From: Gordonia sputi NBRC 100414 | GTDB taxonomy: Bacteria; Actinomycetota; Actinomycetes; Mycobacteriales; Mycobacteriaceae | DNA: 64,000 nt | Assembly (NCBI RefSeq): GCF_000248055.1 | Contig: NZ_BAFC01000093.1 | Span: 1 to 64,000, forward strand | Direction: 5' to 3' | In this document: positions 56,786 through 64,000 of the stretch, in pieces | How the letters are laid out: the number at the start of each line of letters is the position of its first letter | Position numbering within the stretch: position 1 is the stretch's first letter | Notes under the pieces: generated by a model | Database searches by the model: none | What the model saw: only the letters and a program-made list of their open reading frames with translations | What the model was told of the DNA's origin: nothing | Made by a program: the position numbers and the translations under genes

Positions 56786-57245
56786 TCAGCTCACCATTTC
56801 GTCGTTGTGCCCGCTGATGTTGGGTGTAACACGGGCCATATCGGACTCTAAACCTGCCGGACACAGCCCTGATGGGGGCCTCCGTGGCTTGTGCGACAGA
56901 TCACTCGTTCGGTCGGCGGTCCCCATCGCAGGACACCGGCCATCGATCAGCGCGCCACGCTCCTCGTATAGAGTCTGCCCTCGGTCCGCCGTACGCGGGC
57001 ACGAAGTCGGGAAGAAGGGCGCAGCGCAACGGTTTTGGGTGAGATTCGACATCTAGAACACCGCCTTCACGATGGGTGTACGCACAGCCGGTATTGGTGA
57101 CTCAGCTCACATTTGAGCGGGTTCTTACCGTCGATCGTTGGACTTGCCGCAATCGTTTCGTTACCGTCAGTCGAGCAGAACGGATCACGAATCGGTCACG
57201 AACAGTAACAAGACCGATATCGGGAACGAAGCAACAGGAATTGAG
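56786..57245. other. Divergent control region sucCD / M23 peptidase
   Basis: 460 bases without a convincing gene. The half next to the peptidase gene is less GC-rich and holds GTCACG (57195) and GTAACA (57205), ten bases apart, loosely like direct repeats bound by MtrA-type regulators of cell-wall genes. I looked for a ydaO-type c-di-AMP riboswitch, found before some actinobacterial cell-wall hydrolase genes, and saw none. Confidence 0.4.
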
Positions 57246-58415
57246 GTGGGCGACTTGGCGGAACGCGGAGCTCCGAGCAGGTCGACGTCGACGGTGGGCA
57301 CCGTGGCATCACGACGCGGAAATACCTACGACGACATCCCGGCCGAGGAGATGACCGCGATCATCCCGATCGACGACCTCGACTCGTACGATCCCTGGGC
57401 CGCCGATTCCGCCGAGCGCGAGTACGCCGACGGTTACGACCAGACAACATGGTCGCCGTCCACGTGGGACCCCTACTACCGGCCCACCCGCTCCGAACTG
57501 ACGCAGGACATCCTCATTCCCGAGGGCGGATTCGAGGCGTACGCCGACGATCCCTTCGAGAGCGAGGGCGCGCAGCTCGATTCGTTCCCCGCCGACGCCG
57601 ACCTCGACCTCACCCACAGCGGCGAGATCGACCTACGGCCCGCTGAGAAGCCGTTCCGGCAGGTTCCCGAGCCTGGCCGCACCCGCACCCGCGGAAAGCA
57701 CCGCCTTGCCGCACCCCCGACCGCTCTGCGCGGGGGTCGTGCAGCCCTCATCGCCATGGCCGCAGGCGCAGCAGTCGCCGCGGCAGCCCACGCCGGCACC
57801 ACCGAGAAGGCGCCGGCACCCGCGACGACGCCCACCAACACCGCGAACGTCGACAAGGCAGCTCCCGTCGCCGATCTGGGACCGGGAGTCGCGGCGCCCG
57901 ACAACTCCTCGCAGGACATGAGCGTCTTCACCTCGCAGCTCGCAGAGGGTGAACAGCTCGTCAAGGACGAGGCTGCACGCAAGGCAGCCGCGAGCCGTCC
58001 GTACTTCGAGTCACCGGTCCCGCTCGGCGTCTACCAATTCACCTCCGGTTTCGCGATGCGCTGGGGCAGCATGCACGGCGGCGTCGACTTCGCCGCCCCG
58101 CTCGGTACCCCGATCCACGCGGCGACCGACGGTGTCATCAAAGAAGCCGGACCGGCGTCGGGCTTCGGTAACTGGATTCAGGTCCAAGCCGCCGACGGTA
58201 CGGTCACCGTGTACGGCCACATGTACTCGTCCGGTGTGCTGGTTCAGAAGGGCCAGACCGTCAAGGCGGGCGACGTGATCGGCCTCGTCGGCTCCGACGG
58301 TCAGTCGACCGGCCCGCACTGCCACTTCGAGGTCTGGAAGAACGGCACCACCAAGATCGACCCGGCCCCGTGGCTCGCCGAGCACGGCGTCCGGATGTCG
58401 GCCTACACGGGCTGA
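57246..58415 (+). CDS. Membrane-anchored M23 peptidase (Rv0950-like)
   Basis: LytM-type metallo-endopeptidase, 389 residues. An acidic cytoplasmic N-terminus (1-140), a basic stretch, one Ala-rich membrane helix (about 163-183), a linker, then the M23 domain with zinc ligands His277 and Asp281 (HGGVD) and His358/His360 (HCHFEVW). The metal site is intact, so peptidoglycan cleavage or regulation of it is likely. The position between sucC and pcrA matches Rv0950c. GTG start preceded by AGGAA; upstream in-frame ATGs look unused. Confidence 0.88.
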   Translation: MGDLAERGAPSRSTSTVGTVASRRGNTYDDIPAEEMTAIIPIDDLDSYDPWAADSAEREYADGYDQTTWSPSTWDPYYRPTRSELTQDILIPEGGFEAYADDPFESEGAQLDSFPADADLDLTHSGEIDLRPAEKPFRQVPEPGRTRTRGKHRLAAPPTALRGGRAALIAMAAGAAVAAAAHAGTTEKAPAPATTPTNTANVDKAAPVADLGPGVAAPDNSSQDMSVFTSQLAEGEQLVKDEAARKAAASRPYFESPVPLGVYQFTSGFAMRWGSMHGGVDFAAPLGTPIHAATDGVIKEAGPASGFGNWIQVQAADGTVTVYGHMYSSGVLVQKGQTVKAGDVIGLVGSDGQSTGPHCHFEVWKNGTTKIDPAPWLAEHGVRMSAYTG

Positions 58416-58464
58416 GTCACCTCACCCGACCCTGATCCGGGGCCCAACCTACCGGGTCGCTCTG

Positions 58465-58549
58465 ACCCGCTGGTCGAGCGATACCCCGCTGGTCGAGCGA
58501 TATCCCGCTGGTCGAGACTGACCCGCTGGTCGAGCTTGTCGAGACCTCA
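58465..58549. repeat. Dispersed repeat at the pcrA stop codon
   Basis: Four CCGCTGGTCGAG units, the last with the full GTCGAGCTTGTCGAGACC core, begin directly after the pcrA stop (read from the minus strand). They fill the gap to the convergent M23 gene. Confidence 0.88.
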
Positions 58550-61063
58550 GAGCTTGTCGCCCGGAATTCCGCCCGCGGTCAGCAAGGTGATACGACCGGT
58601 CTTGCCGCCGTAGTCGATGACCACCCGCTCGGTGGCACCGCTCCCCTCTTTGCCCACTACCTTCCCCATGCCGTACTTGGGATGGTTGTGTCGATCGCCG
58701 ACGTCGAGGTGGATCTGCTTGTTCCGGCCACGATTGGGGTCGGTCGAGTACTGCGAGCGACCCAGCGTGCGCGACGATCCACTGTCGGATCGCCCGAAAA
58801 CGCCTCCGGTGGAACCGAATCCACGCGCGCCACGTCGAGGCTCGGTGCGTCGCCAATCGATGAGATGTTGCGGGATCTCTTGCAGGAAGCGCGATTCCGG
58901 ATTGGAGACGGGTTGCCCCCAGGATGCGCGCGTCACCGAACGGGTCAGGTAGAGCCGCTCCTTGGCACGGGTGATGCCGACGTAGGCGAGTCGACGCTCC
59001 TCGCTCAACTCCGCCGGATCGCCCAGGGCACGCATGTGCGGGAAGTGGCCATCCTCCCAGCCCGTGACGAACACGACCGGAAACTCGAGCCCCTTCGCGG
59101 TGTGCAAGGTCATCAAAGTGACGACACCGTCGCCCTCGTCGGGCACCTGATCGGCGTCGGCGACGAGCGCGACCTTCTCGAGGAAGGCGGCCAGTGAACC
59201 GGGTTCGGGTTCGCCGTCGGTTCCGCCCAGGTCTTCATCGCCATCCGCTTCGTCATCGAATTCGACGTCGAGTTCGGCTGCCTCCGTGCTGAACTCGGCT
59301 GCGACGGAGATCAGCTCGTTGAGGTTGTCGAGGCGTGCGGCGTCTTGCGGGTCGCTCGAGCCCTCCAGCTCCGCCCGATACCCGCTGCGGTCGACGATGG
59401 CGGCGACCAGCTCTCCGATGTCGGCACCCTCCTCCGTCGCATCGGACACGGTCGCGACGTCGGCGCCCTCGTCGTCGGCCTGGCCGAAGGTGGTCAGGAA
59501 GTCGCGGCGCAATCCCTCGATCAGGTCGACGAATCCACCGATCTGTTTGACCGCGCGCGAATTGAGCAGGGCCACTTTGCCTTCGGCGCCGTCGAGCAGC
59601 GCCTGGTAGAAGCTGACACCCGCGTTCTCGGCGTGCACCGCGACGCACGCCTCGGCGCGGTCGCCGATGCCACGTCGGGGTGTGTTGAGGATGCGGCGCA
59701 GACTCACCGAATCGTCGGGATTGGCGACGGTGCGCAGGTAGGCCACGACGTCGCGGACCTCCTTGCGCTCATAGAAGCGGGTGCCGCCGACCACCTTGTA
59801 CGGAATGCCGTGGCGCACAAAGACTTCTTCGATCGGTCGTGAGCCGGTGTTGGTTCGGTAGAACACGGCGATGTCGGAGTATTTGTACGACTCCGACACC
59901 CCGCCGATGGTGTGGTCGGTGAGGCGTTCGATCTCGGTGCCGATGAACATCGACTCGTCGCGGTCGGAATCCGACACGTAGCCGACAATGAGCTCACCGT
60001 CGCCCGAATCGGTCCACAGCCGCTTCTCGCGTCGATTCGGGTTGCGCGCGATGACCGCGTTCGCGGCAGACAGGATGGTCTGAGTGGAGCGGTAATTCTG
60101 TTCGAGCAGAATGGTTTCCGCGTTCGGGAAGTCGCGCTCGAACTCCTCGATGTTGCGGATCGTCGCGCCACGGAACGCGTAGATCGACTGGTCGGCGTCG
60201 CCGACGACGCACAGTTCCGACGGCTCGACGCTGCGGGCATCTGGCTCGTCGGCGGAGTCGTCCGAGGTGCTTCCGAGTACCAACTCGCGCACCAGAACGT
60301 ATTGCGCGTGGTTGGTGTCCTGATACTCGTCGACCAGTACGTGGCGGAAGCGTCTGCGGTAGTACTCGGCGACCTCGGGGTGGCGTTGCAGCAACCCGAC
60401 GGTCTCGCCGATCAGGTCGTCGAAGTCGAAGGCATTGGCGGTGCGCAGCCTGCGCTGGTATTCGGCGTAGATCTGCGCGATCGCCTGCTCGGTCGGGTCG
60501 CCCTGCGCTGTCGCGGTGATGGCTTCGTCGGGCGTGACCAGTTCGTTCTTGTAGTTCGAGATGATCACCGACACCCCGCGCGGCGCGAACTTCTTGGGGT
60601 CGAGGTCGAGATCTCGGATGATCATGCCGAGGAGCCGCTTGGAGTCGTCGGCGTCGTAGATCGAGAAGTTGGAGTTACGGCCCTCCAGGAGCGCCGACTG
60701 TGCACGCAGAATGCGCACGCACGTGGAGTGGAAGGTCGAGATCCACATGAAGTTGGCGCGCGGACCGACGAGGCCGATGACGCGCTCACGCATCTCGGCG
60801 GCCGCTTTGTTGGTGAAGGTGATTGCCAGGACCTGACCGGGCGAGACGTCGCGCTCGGCGAGCAGATAGGCGATGCGGCGGGTCAGCACCGCCGTCTTAC
60901 CCGACCCCGCGCCCGCCACGATCAGTAGCGGCGAGCCGGAATGCAACACAGCCTCGCGCTGCTGCGGATTGAGCCCGGCGAGCAGGCGCGCGGACGCGTC
61001 GTCGGGGCTTGCTGCCGGAGCGCGGCCGGCGGGCGTGGCGGGGGTGCGGGTGGAACTGGTCAT
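58547..61063 (-). CDS. pcrA: ATP-dependent DNA helicase PcrA/UvrD1
   Basis: Superfamily 1A 3'-5' helicase of 838 residues for nucleotide excision repair and clearing of replication forks. Walker A AGAGSGKT (50-57), TFTNKAAAEMRERV (Ia), DEYQDTN (II), GDADQSIYAFRGA (III), LEQNYRSTQTIL (IV), TLHTAKGLEFPVVF (V) and AYVGITRAKERLYLTR (VI) are all present. The C-terminus has the Tudor-like RNA-polymerase-binding part (VGDRHNHPKYGMGKVV). An acidic loop (ADGDEDLGGTDGEPEPG) is inserted in domain 2B. Confidence 0.96.
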   Translation of the reverse strand: MTSSTRTPATPAGRAPAASPDDASARLLAGLNPQQREAVLHSGSPLLIVAGAGSGKTAVLTRRIAYLLAERDVSPGQVLAITFTNKAAAEMRERVIGLVGPRANFMWISTFHSTCVRILRAQSALLEGRNSNFSIYDADDSKRLLGMIIRDLDLDPKKFAPRGVSVIISNYKNELVTPDEAITATAQGDPTEQAIAQIYAEYQRRLRTANAFDFDDLIGETVGLLQRHPEVAEYYRRRFRHVLVDEYQDTNHAQYVLVRELVLGSTSDDSADEPDARSVEPSELCVVGDADQSIYAFRGATIRNIEEFERDFPNAETILLEQNYRSTQTILSAANAVIARNPNRREKRLWTDSGDGELIVGYVSDSDRDESMFIGTEIERLTDHTIGGVSESYKYSDIAVFYRTNTGSRPIEEVFVRHGIPYKVVGGTRFYERKEVRDVVAYLRTVANPDDSVSLRRILNTPRRGIGDRAEACVAVHAENAGVSFYQALLDGAEGKVALLNSRAVKQIGGFVDLIEGLRRDFLTTFGQADDEGADVATVSDATEEGADIGELVAAIVDRSGYRAELEGSSDPQDAARLDNLNELISVAAEFSTEAAELDVEFDDEADGDEDLGGTDGEPEPGSLAAFLEKVALVADADQVPDEGDGVVTLMTLHTAKGLEFPVVFVTGWEDGHFPHMRALGDPAELSEERRLAYVGITRAKERLYLTRSVTRASWGQPVSNPESRFLQEIPQHLIDWRRTEPRRGARGFGSTGGVFGRSDSGSSRTLGRSQYSTDPNRGRNKQIHLDVGDRHNHPKYGMGKVVGKEGSGATERVVIDYGGKTGRITLLTAGGIPGDKL

Positions 61064-61095
61064 CGAGAGTTCAGGTTACTCGCCACCACCGACAC

Positions 61096-63099
61096 TCAGC
61101 CCCCGAGGAGGCGCGCGTCGACAACCTCACCCACACGCCCCGCTCCGGTGTGCAGTGCGAGGCCGGGCGTGAGCGGCCGAACGTCGAGTTCGGTGCCGCG
61201 ACCGTCGAGTTGCACGTAGACGACGTGCAACCCGGCTGTGACCGGCACCGTGACGGGCGCTCCACCGTCGAGCGAGAAATGCACCTGCCCAGCGGAATTG
61301 GCGCAGTATCCCAGTGCGATGGTCCATTGCCACTGGATCAGCGGACCGTCGAGTCGGAGTCGGCTCGGGCCGTCGAGTTCGGGTCGCGCGCACGACCCGC
61401 GCCCGGCGGTGATCGAGCGCCGCGGCGTCACGGCACCGGGCACGGCGTTGCCCGAGTTGTCGAGCACGATGAGACGGTCGGTGTGGGTGCCGAATGTCGG
61501 CCGATCACGCAGCTTGCCGAAGGTATGACTGATCTGGTTCTCCGGATAGGCGACCGGAAGCAACACCTCGAGGGGTAGTGCCTGGTCGAACATCGTCGTG
61601 TCCTTGTTCGCGGCGAGTGCGCGCTTGGCGTTCGCGAGATACGGGCCGGTCGGATCGTCATTCCACGACGCCGAGTAGGCCGCGGTGGAGATGATCGACG
61701 ACGCGACCGCGAACGCCACGGCCATGACGCCGACGAGCAGCAGCGGCGATGTACCCGCCTCGCGTGCGTGCCGCGCGGGACCCCGATCGGCGCCATCCGT
61801 CTGCGACGCCCCGGTAGACGCACGGTTCGGCGAGATCAGGAGCAGCGTGAACGCCAGAGCCAACACCAGCGCGGCGTCGGGGAGATAGCGCATCGTCTGT
61901 GCGAGTTCGAGCGCCGTGTTGGCGCTCGACCGATTCCACATGGGCGGGATCTGCACGACCACCACGTACAACGCGACGGCAACGAGCACGCCGATCGCAC
62001 CGACGCGCGTTCTGATCGCCCAGATGACGAAACCGGCAACCACGATCCAGCCGAGCACGATCATCCAGATCGACGGGAACCCCATCGGCGGAGAAGGTAC
62101 CCAGCGTTCCCAGTCCCACGGACCTCCCACCAGGGACGGCACGAGCGCCTTGTTGATCGAGCGCCACACCAGTTGCGCGGTCTGCGACACCGAGTGCGTC
62201 CCCGCCGTCGCGTCGGAGACCGAGAAGTAGACGATGACCCACACCACGAAGACGACGGTCAGCGGAGTCCACAGCGCGCGACCCCGCGTGAAGGCGACGA
62301 TGAGCGGGGTACGCGGGAGCGCCGAGACAGTGCGGTCGGCAGGCTCGCCGGTGTCATCCGAGGGCTCTGAGGTGCGGTCGAAACGCACGACCAGCACGGC
62401 CGCGATGAAGGCCACCGGCAGGATGAACAGCGACTTCTCGAAGAAGGCGAGCGCGACCACGAAGATCACCGTCGACCTGATGACGACGAGTCGTCGCGAC
62501 GATTCCGGCACGCGGCCGGTGCACAAGAGAATGGCGTCGGCGACGATCCAGGCCATCGCCGCCTGCATCGGCAGCGAGTTGAGGCCCGCGGCCCACCAGA
62601 TGTACGCGGGCACGGTCAGCGGAGTGAACAGATAGAACGCCAGGGCGGCCAATGCGCCGACCTCGAGCGCGGGCCGTCGACGACCCGCCCGGTCACCTCC
62701 CGCCGCCGATCCCACCACGCGAATCATTCGCCACACCGACAGCGACGCGAGCGCTTGCAACACGACCAGCGTGACCGCCGGGATCACCCAGTTGACCGGT
62801 GCTGCCAGCGTCGAGAGCCCGGCGACCAGGAAGGCCGCAGGCATGAAGTGGCCGTCGTGACTCTGGCCCAGGTAGTCCCACGACCAGAGGGGAAGGGTCG
62901 ACGCGCGGCCGATGAGGATGAGGTCGTCCCAGTAGAAGTTGCCGGTCGCGACCAGCCACGCGCGGACCACCAGATGCGCGACGATCAGCACGATCGCCGT
63001 CACCACGGTGAGTGAGCCGATCCGGCCGGCGAGGGATCGGTGTCGATGCGGCTCGTCGGATGTGTGTGACTGCGACGTCACCGTCGGGCTGCTCGGCAT
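61096..63099 (-). CDS. Polytopic membrane protein, possible GT-C glycosyltransferase
   Basis: A 667-residue protein with about twelve hydrophobic segments and a soluble C-terminal domain of about 150 residues. An Asp-Asp pair after the first helix (GNFYWDDLILIG, Asp58-Asp59) is the hallmark of GT-C enzymes that use polyprenyl-phosphate sugars outside the membrane. I cannot name the sugar or acceptor. It lies 32 bases upstream of pcrA on the same strand, in the backbone between pcrA and chorismate mutase. Confidence 0.7.
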   Translation of the reverse strand: MPSSPTVTSQSHTSDEPHRHRSLAGRIGSLTVVTAIVLIVAHLVVRAWLVATGNFYWDDLILIGRASTLPLWSWDYLGQSHDGHFMPAAFLVAGLSTLAAPVNWVIPAVTLVVLQALASLSVWRMIRVVGSAAGGDRAGRRRPALEVGALAALAFYLFTPLTVPAYIWWAAGLNSLPMQAAMAWIVADAILLCTGRVPESSRRLVVIRSTVIFVVALAFFEKSLFILPVAFIAAVLVVRFDRTSEPSDDTGEPADRTVSALPRTPLIVAFTRGRALWTPLTVVFVVWVIVYFSVSDATAGTHSVSQTAQLVWRSINKALVPSLVGGPWDWERWVPSPPMGFPSIWMIVLGWIVVAGFVIWAIRTRVGAIGVLVAVALYVVVVQIPPMWNRSSANTALELAQTMRYLPDAALVLALAFTLLLISPNRASTGASQTDGADRGPARHAREAGTSPLLLVGVMAVAFAVASSIISTAAYSASWNDDPTGPYLANAKRALAANKDTTMFDQALPLEVLLPVAYPENQISHTFGKLRDRPTFGTHTDRLIVLDNSGNAVPGAVTPRRSITAGRGSCARPELDGPSRLRLDGPLIQWQWTIALGYCANSAGQVHFSLDGGAPVTVPVTAGLHVVYVQLDGRGTELDVRPLTPGLALHTGAGRVGEVVDARLLGG

Positions 63100-63146
63100 G
63101 GGATCTAGTAGAACCGCCGCGGGTGGCGCGTGGCAAAATCACCCCG

Positions 63147-63515
63147 GTGAGCGATGCGAGCAACGATCAGAACCCTGCGACGACACCCGACGCCTCGTCG
63201 GACGTGCCGGTGCCGTTCGAGGAAACGATCGATCTCGAGTACTACCGCCTCGACCCCTCCATCGACGACCTGTCAGACGAGATCGACGACCTGCGGGTCG
63301 AGATCGACCGCCTCGACGCGATCATCCTGGCCGCGATCAAGCGCAGGACTGCCGTGTCGAAGAAGGTCGGCGCCACCCGGATGGCGTCGGGTGGCCCGCG
63401 GCTGGTGCATTCGCGCGAGGTGAAGGTCATCGACCGGTTCGCCGTGCTCGGCCAGGAGGGCCACACGCTCGCCATGCTGCTGCTGCGCCTCGGCAGGGGT
63501 CCGCTCGGTCGCTGA
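63147..63515 (+). CDS. Chorismate mutase (AroQ, cytoplasmic mycobacterial type)
   Basis: Converts chorismate to prephenate for Phe/Tyr synthesis. The 122 residues align with M. tuberculosis Rv0948c: VEIDRLDAIILAAIKRRTAV, then RMASGGPRLVHSREVKVIDR and the C-terminal LLLRLGRGPLGR through which the mycobacterial enzyme is activated by DAHP synthase. The N-terminal 35 residues are a variable acidic extension. GTG start chosen; CAAAAT 7 bases upstream suggests a leaderless mRNA. Confidence 0.9.
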   Translation: MSDASNDQNPATTPDASSDVPVPFEETIDLEYYRLDPSIDDLSDEIDDLRVEIDRLDAIILAAIKRRTAVSKKVGATRMASGGPRLVHSREVKVIDRFAVLGQEGHTLAMLLLRLGRGPLGR

Positions 63516-63614
63516 CCGCTCGCCGGGTTCGCGATTGGTGAACCATCGGTTACGAGACGTCGGTCTCCCCTCTTATCGAGCACGCGCCACGCCGTGAAGA
63601 CCTAGTGTTGGTTC

Positions 63615-64000
63615 ATGGGCACCGACGTCTCGCGCAGCGGCAAGGACATCACCACTACTCAACCCTGGCAGGCGTTGGAGGCTCACAAGCCGATCCTCGC
63701 CGCACGCAATCTCCGGGAGTTGTTCGCCGACAACCCCTCCCGTGGACGCGAGCTCACCATCGACGTCGGCGATCTGCACATCGACTACTCCAAACACCTC
63801 ATCGACGCCGAGACCATCGAGCTCCTCCTCTCGCTCGCGCGTGAAGCGAATCTCGAACAGCACCGCGACGACATGTTCGCCGGCGTGCACATCAATACCT
63901 CCGAAGACCGCGCGGTCCTGCACACCGCGCTCCGCCTGCCTGCCGACGCGCAACTCGTCGTCGACGGCCAGGACGTCGTACACGACGTCCACGAGGTGCT
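63615..64000 (+). CDS. pgi: Glucose-6-phosphate isomerase, N-terminal part
   Basis: Partial: 128 codons to the window edge. The start ([19 protein letters not shown]), [21 protein letters not shown], and [21 protein letters not shown] are characteristic of Pgi, which interconverts glucose-6-phosphate and fructose-6-phosphate. TAGTGT lies 6 bases before the ATG, fitting a leaderless transcript. The chorismate mutase-pgi neighbourhood matches M. tuberculosis. Confidence 0.95.
   Translation, partial: MGTDVSRSGKDITTTQPWQALEAHKPILAARNLRELFADNPSRGRELTIDVGDLHIDYSKHLIDAETIELLLSLAREANLEQHRDDMFAGVHINTSEDRAVLHTALRLPADAQLVVDGQDVVHDVHEV

Noticed and set aside
56786-57245. c-di-AMP (ydaO) riboswitch before the M23 peptidase gene
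   Set aside because: The conserved paired elements of that riboswitch are not visible; only weak direct repeats were found.

Overview
The window is high-GC, densely packed chromosomal DNA from a mycolic-acid actinobacterium (Mycobacteriales). Gordonia is my best guess. This rests on gene content and order: mprA-mprB-pepD, a cysteine-free L32, a Rv0954-like 34 kDa antigen, PerM, mycobacterial AroQ-type chorismate mutase and an accA1/accD1 leucine cluster. GTG starts, [26 protein letters not shown] and short start/stop overlaps are common, and so are short repeats built on the core GGTCTCGACAAGCTCGACC. I saw no rRNA, tRNA, CRISPR array, prophage or transposase gene.

Read against the known order of Mycobacterium tuberculosis (about Rv0946c-Rv0985c), the window is one conserved backbone, mostly inverted and split by accessory blocks. 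The backbone runs: pepD, mprB, mprA (0.3-4.1 kb); rpmF (10.2 kb); a DUF1707 protein, a VWA protein and an AAA+ ATPase (15.1-19.5 kb); purH, purN, perM and the 34 kDa-antigen homologue (26.9-32.3 kb); sucD, sucC, an M23 peptidase, pcrA, a polytopic membrane protein, chorismate mutase and the start of pgi (54.7-64 kb).

The accessory blocks are as follows. 4.2-10 kb: dctA, an AurF-like diiron oxygenase coupled to FprB, an SDR and a TRIC-like channel. 10.6-15 kb: a DUF4190 protein, an AEC transporter, and a divergent MFS pump/TetR pair. 19.6-26.8 kb: an ArsR/SRPBCC/DinB-fold operon, a large repeat field, and a taurine/sulfonate system (dioxygenase, ABC transporter, TauE-like exporter). 32.4-47.6 kb: a leucine/branched-acid catabolic cluster (acetoacetyl-CoA synthetase, FadD35-like ligase, CitE-like lyase, MaoC hydratase, acyl-CoA dehydrogenase, biotin carboxylase and carboxyltransferase), a divergent fused indolepyruvate-type ferredoxin oxidoreductase, and a TetR regulator. 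47.6-54.6 kb: a nitroreductase, a MetNIQ importer, an AccD3-like carboxyltransferase fused to a Nudix domain, an RDD protein and a nonapeptide-repeat protein.

Most unusual features: a GC-rich dispersed repeat lies in frame inside three conserved enzymes and reaches the stop codons of two more genes; a carboxyltransferase-Nudix fusion carries such a repeat linker; one protein is built on twelve exact nine-residue repeats; and unrelated short tandem arrays sit at several gene ends.
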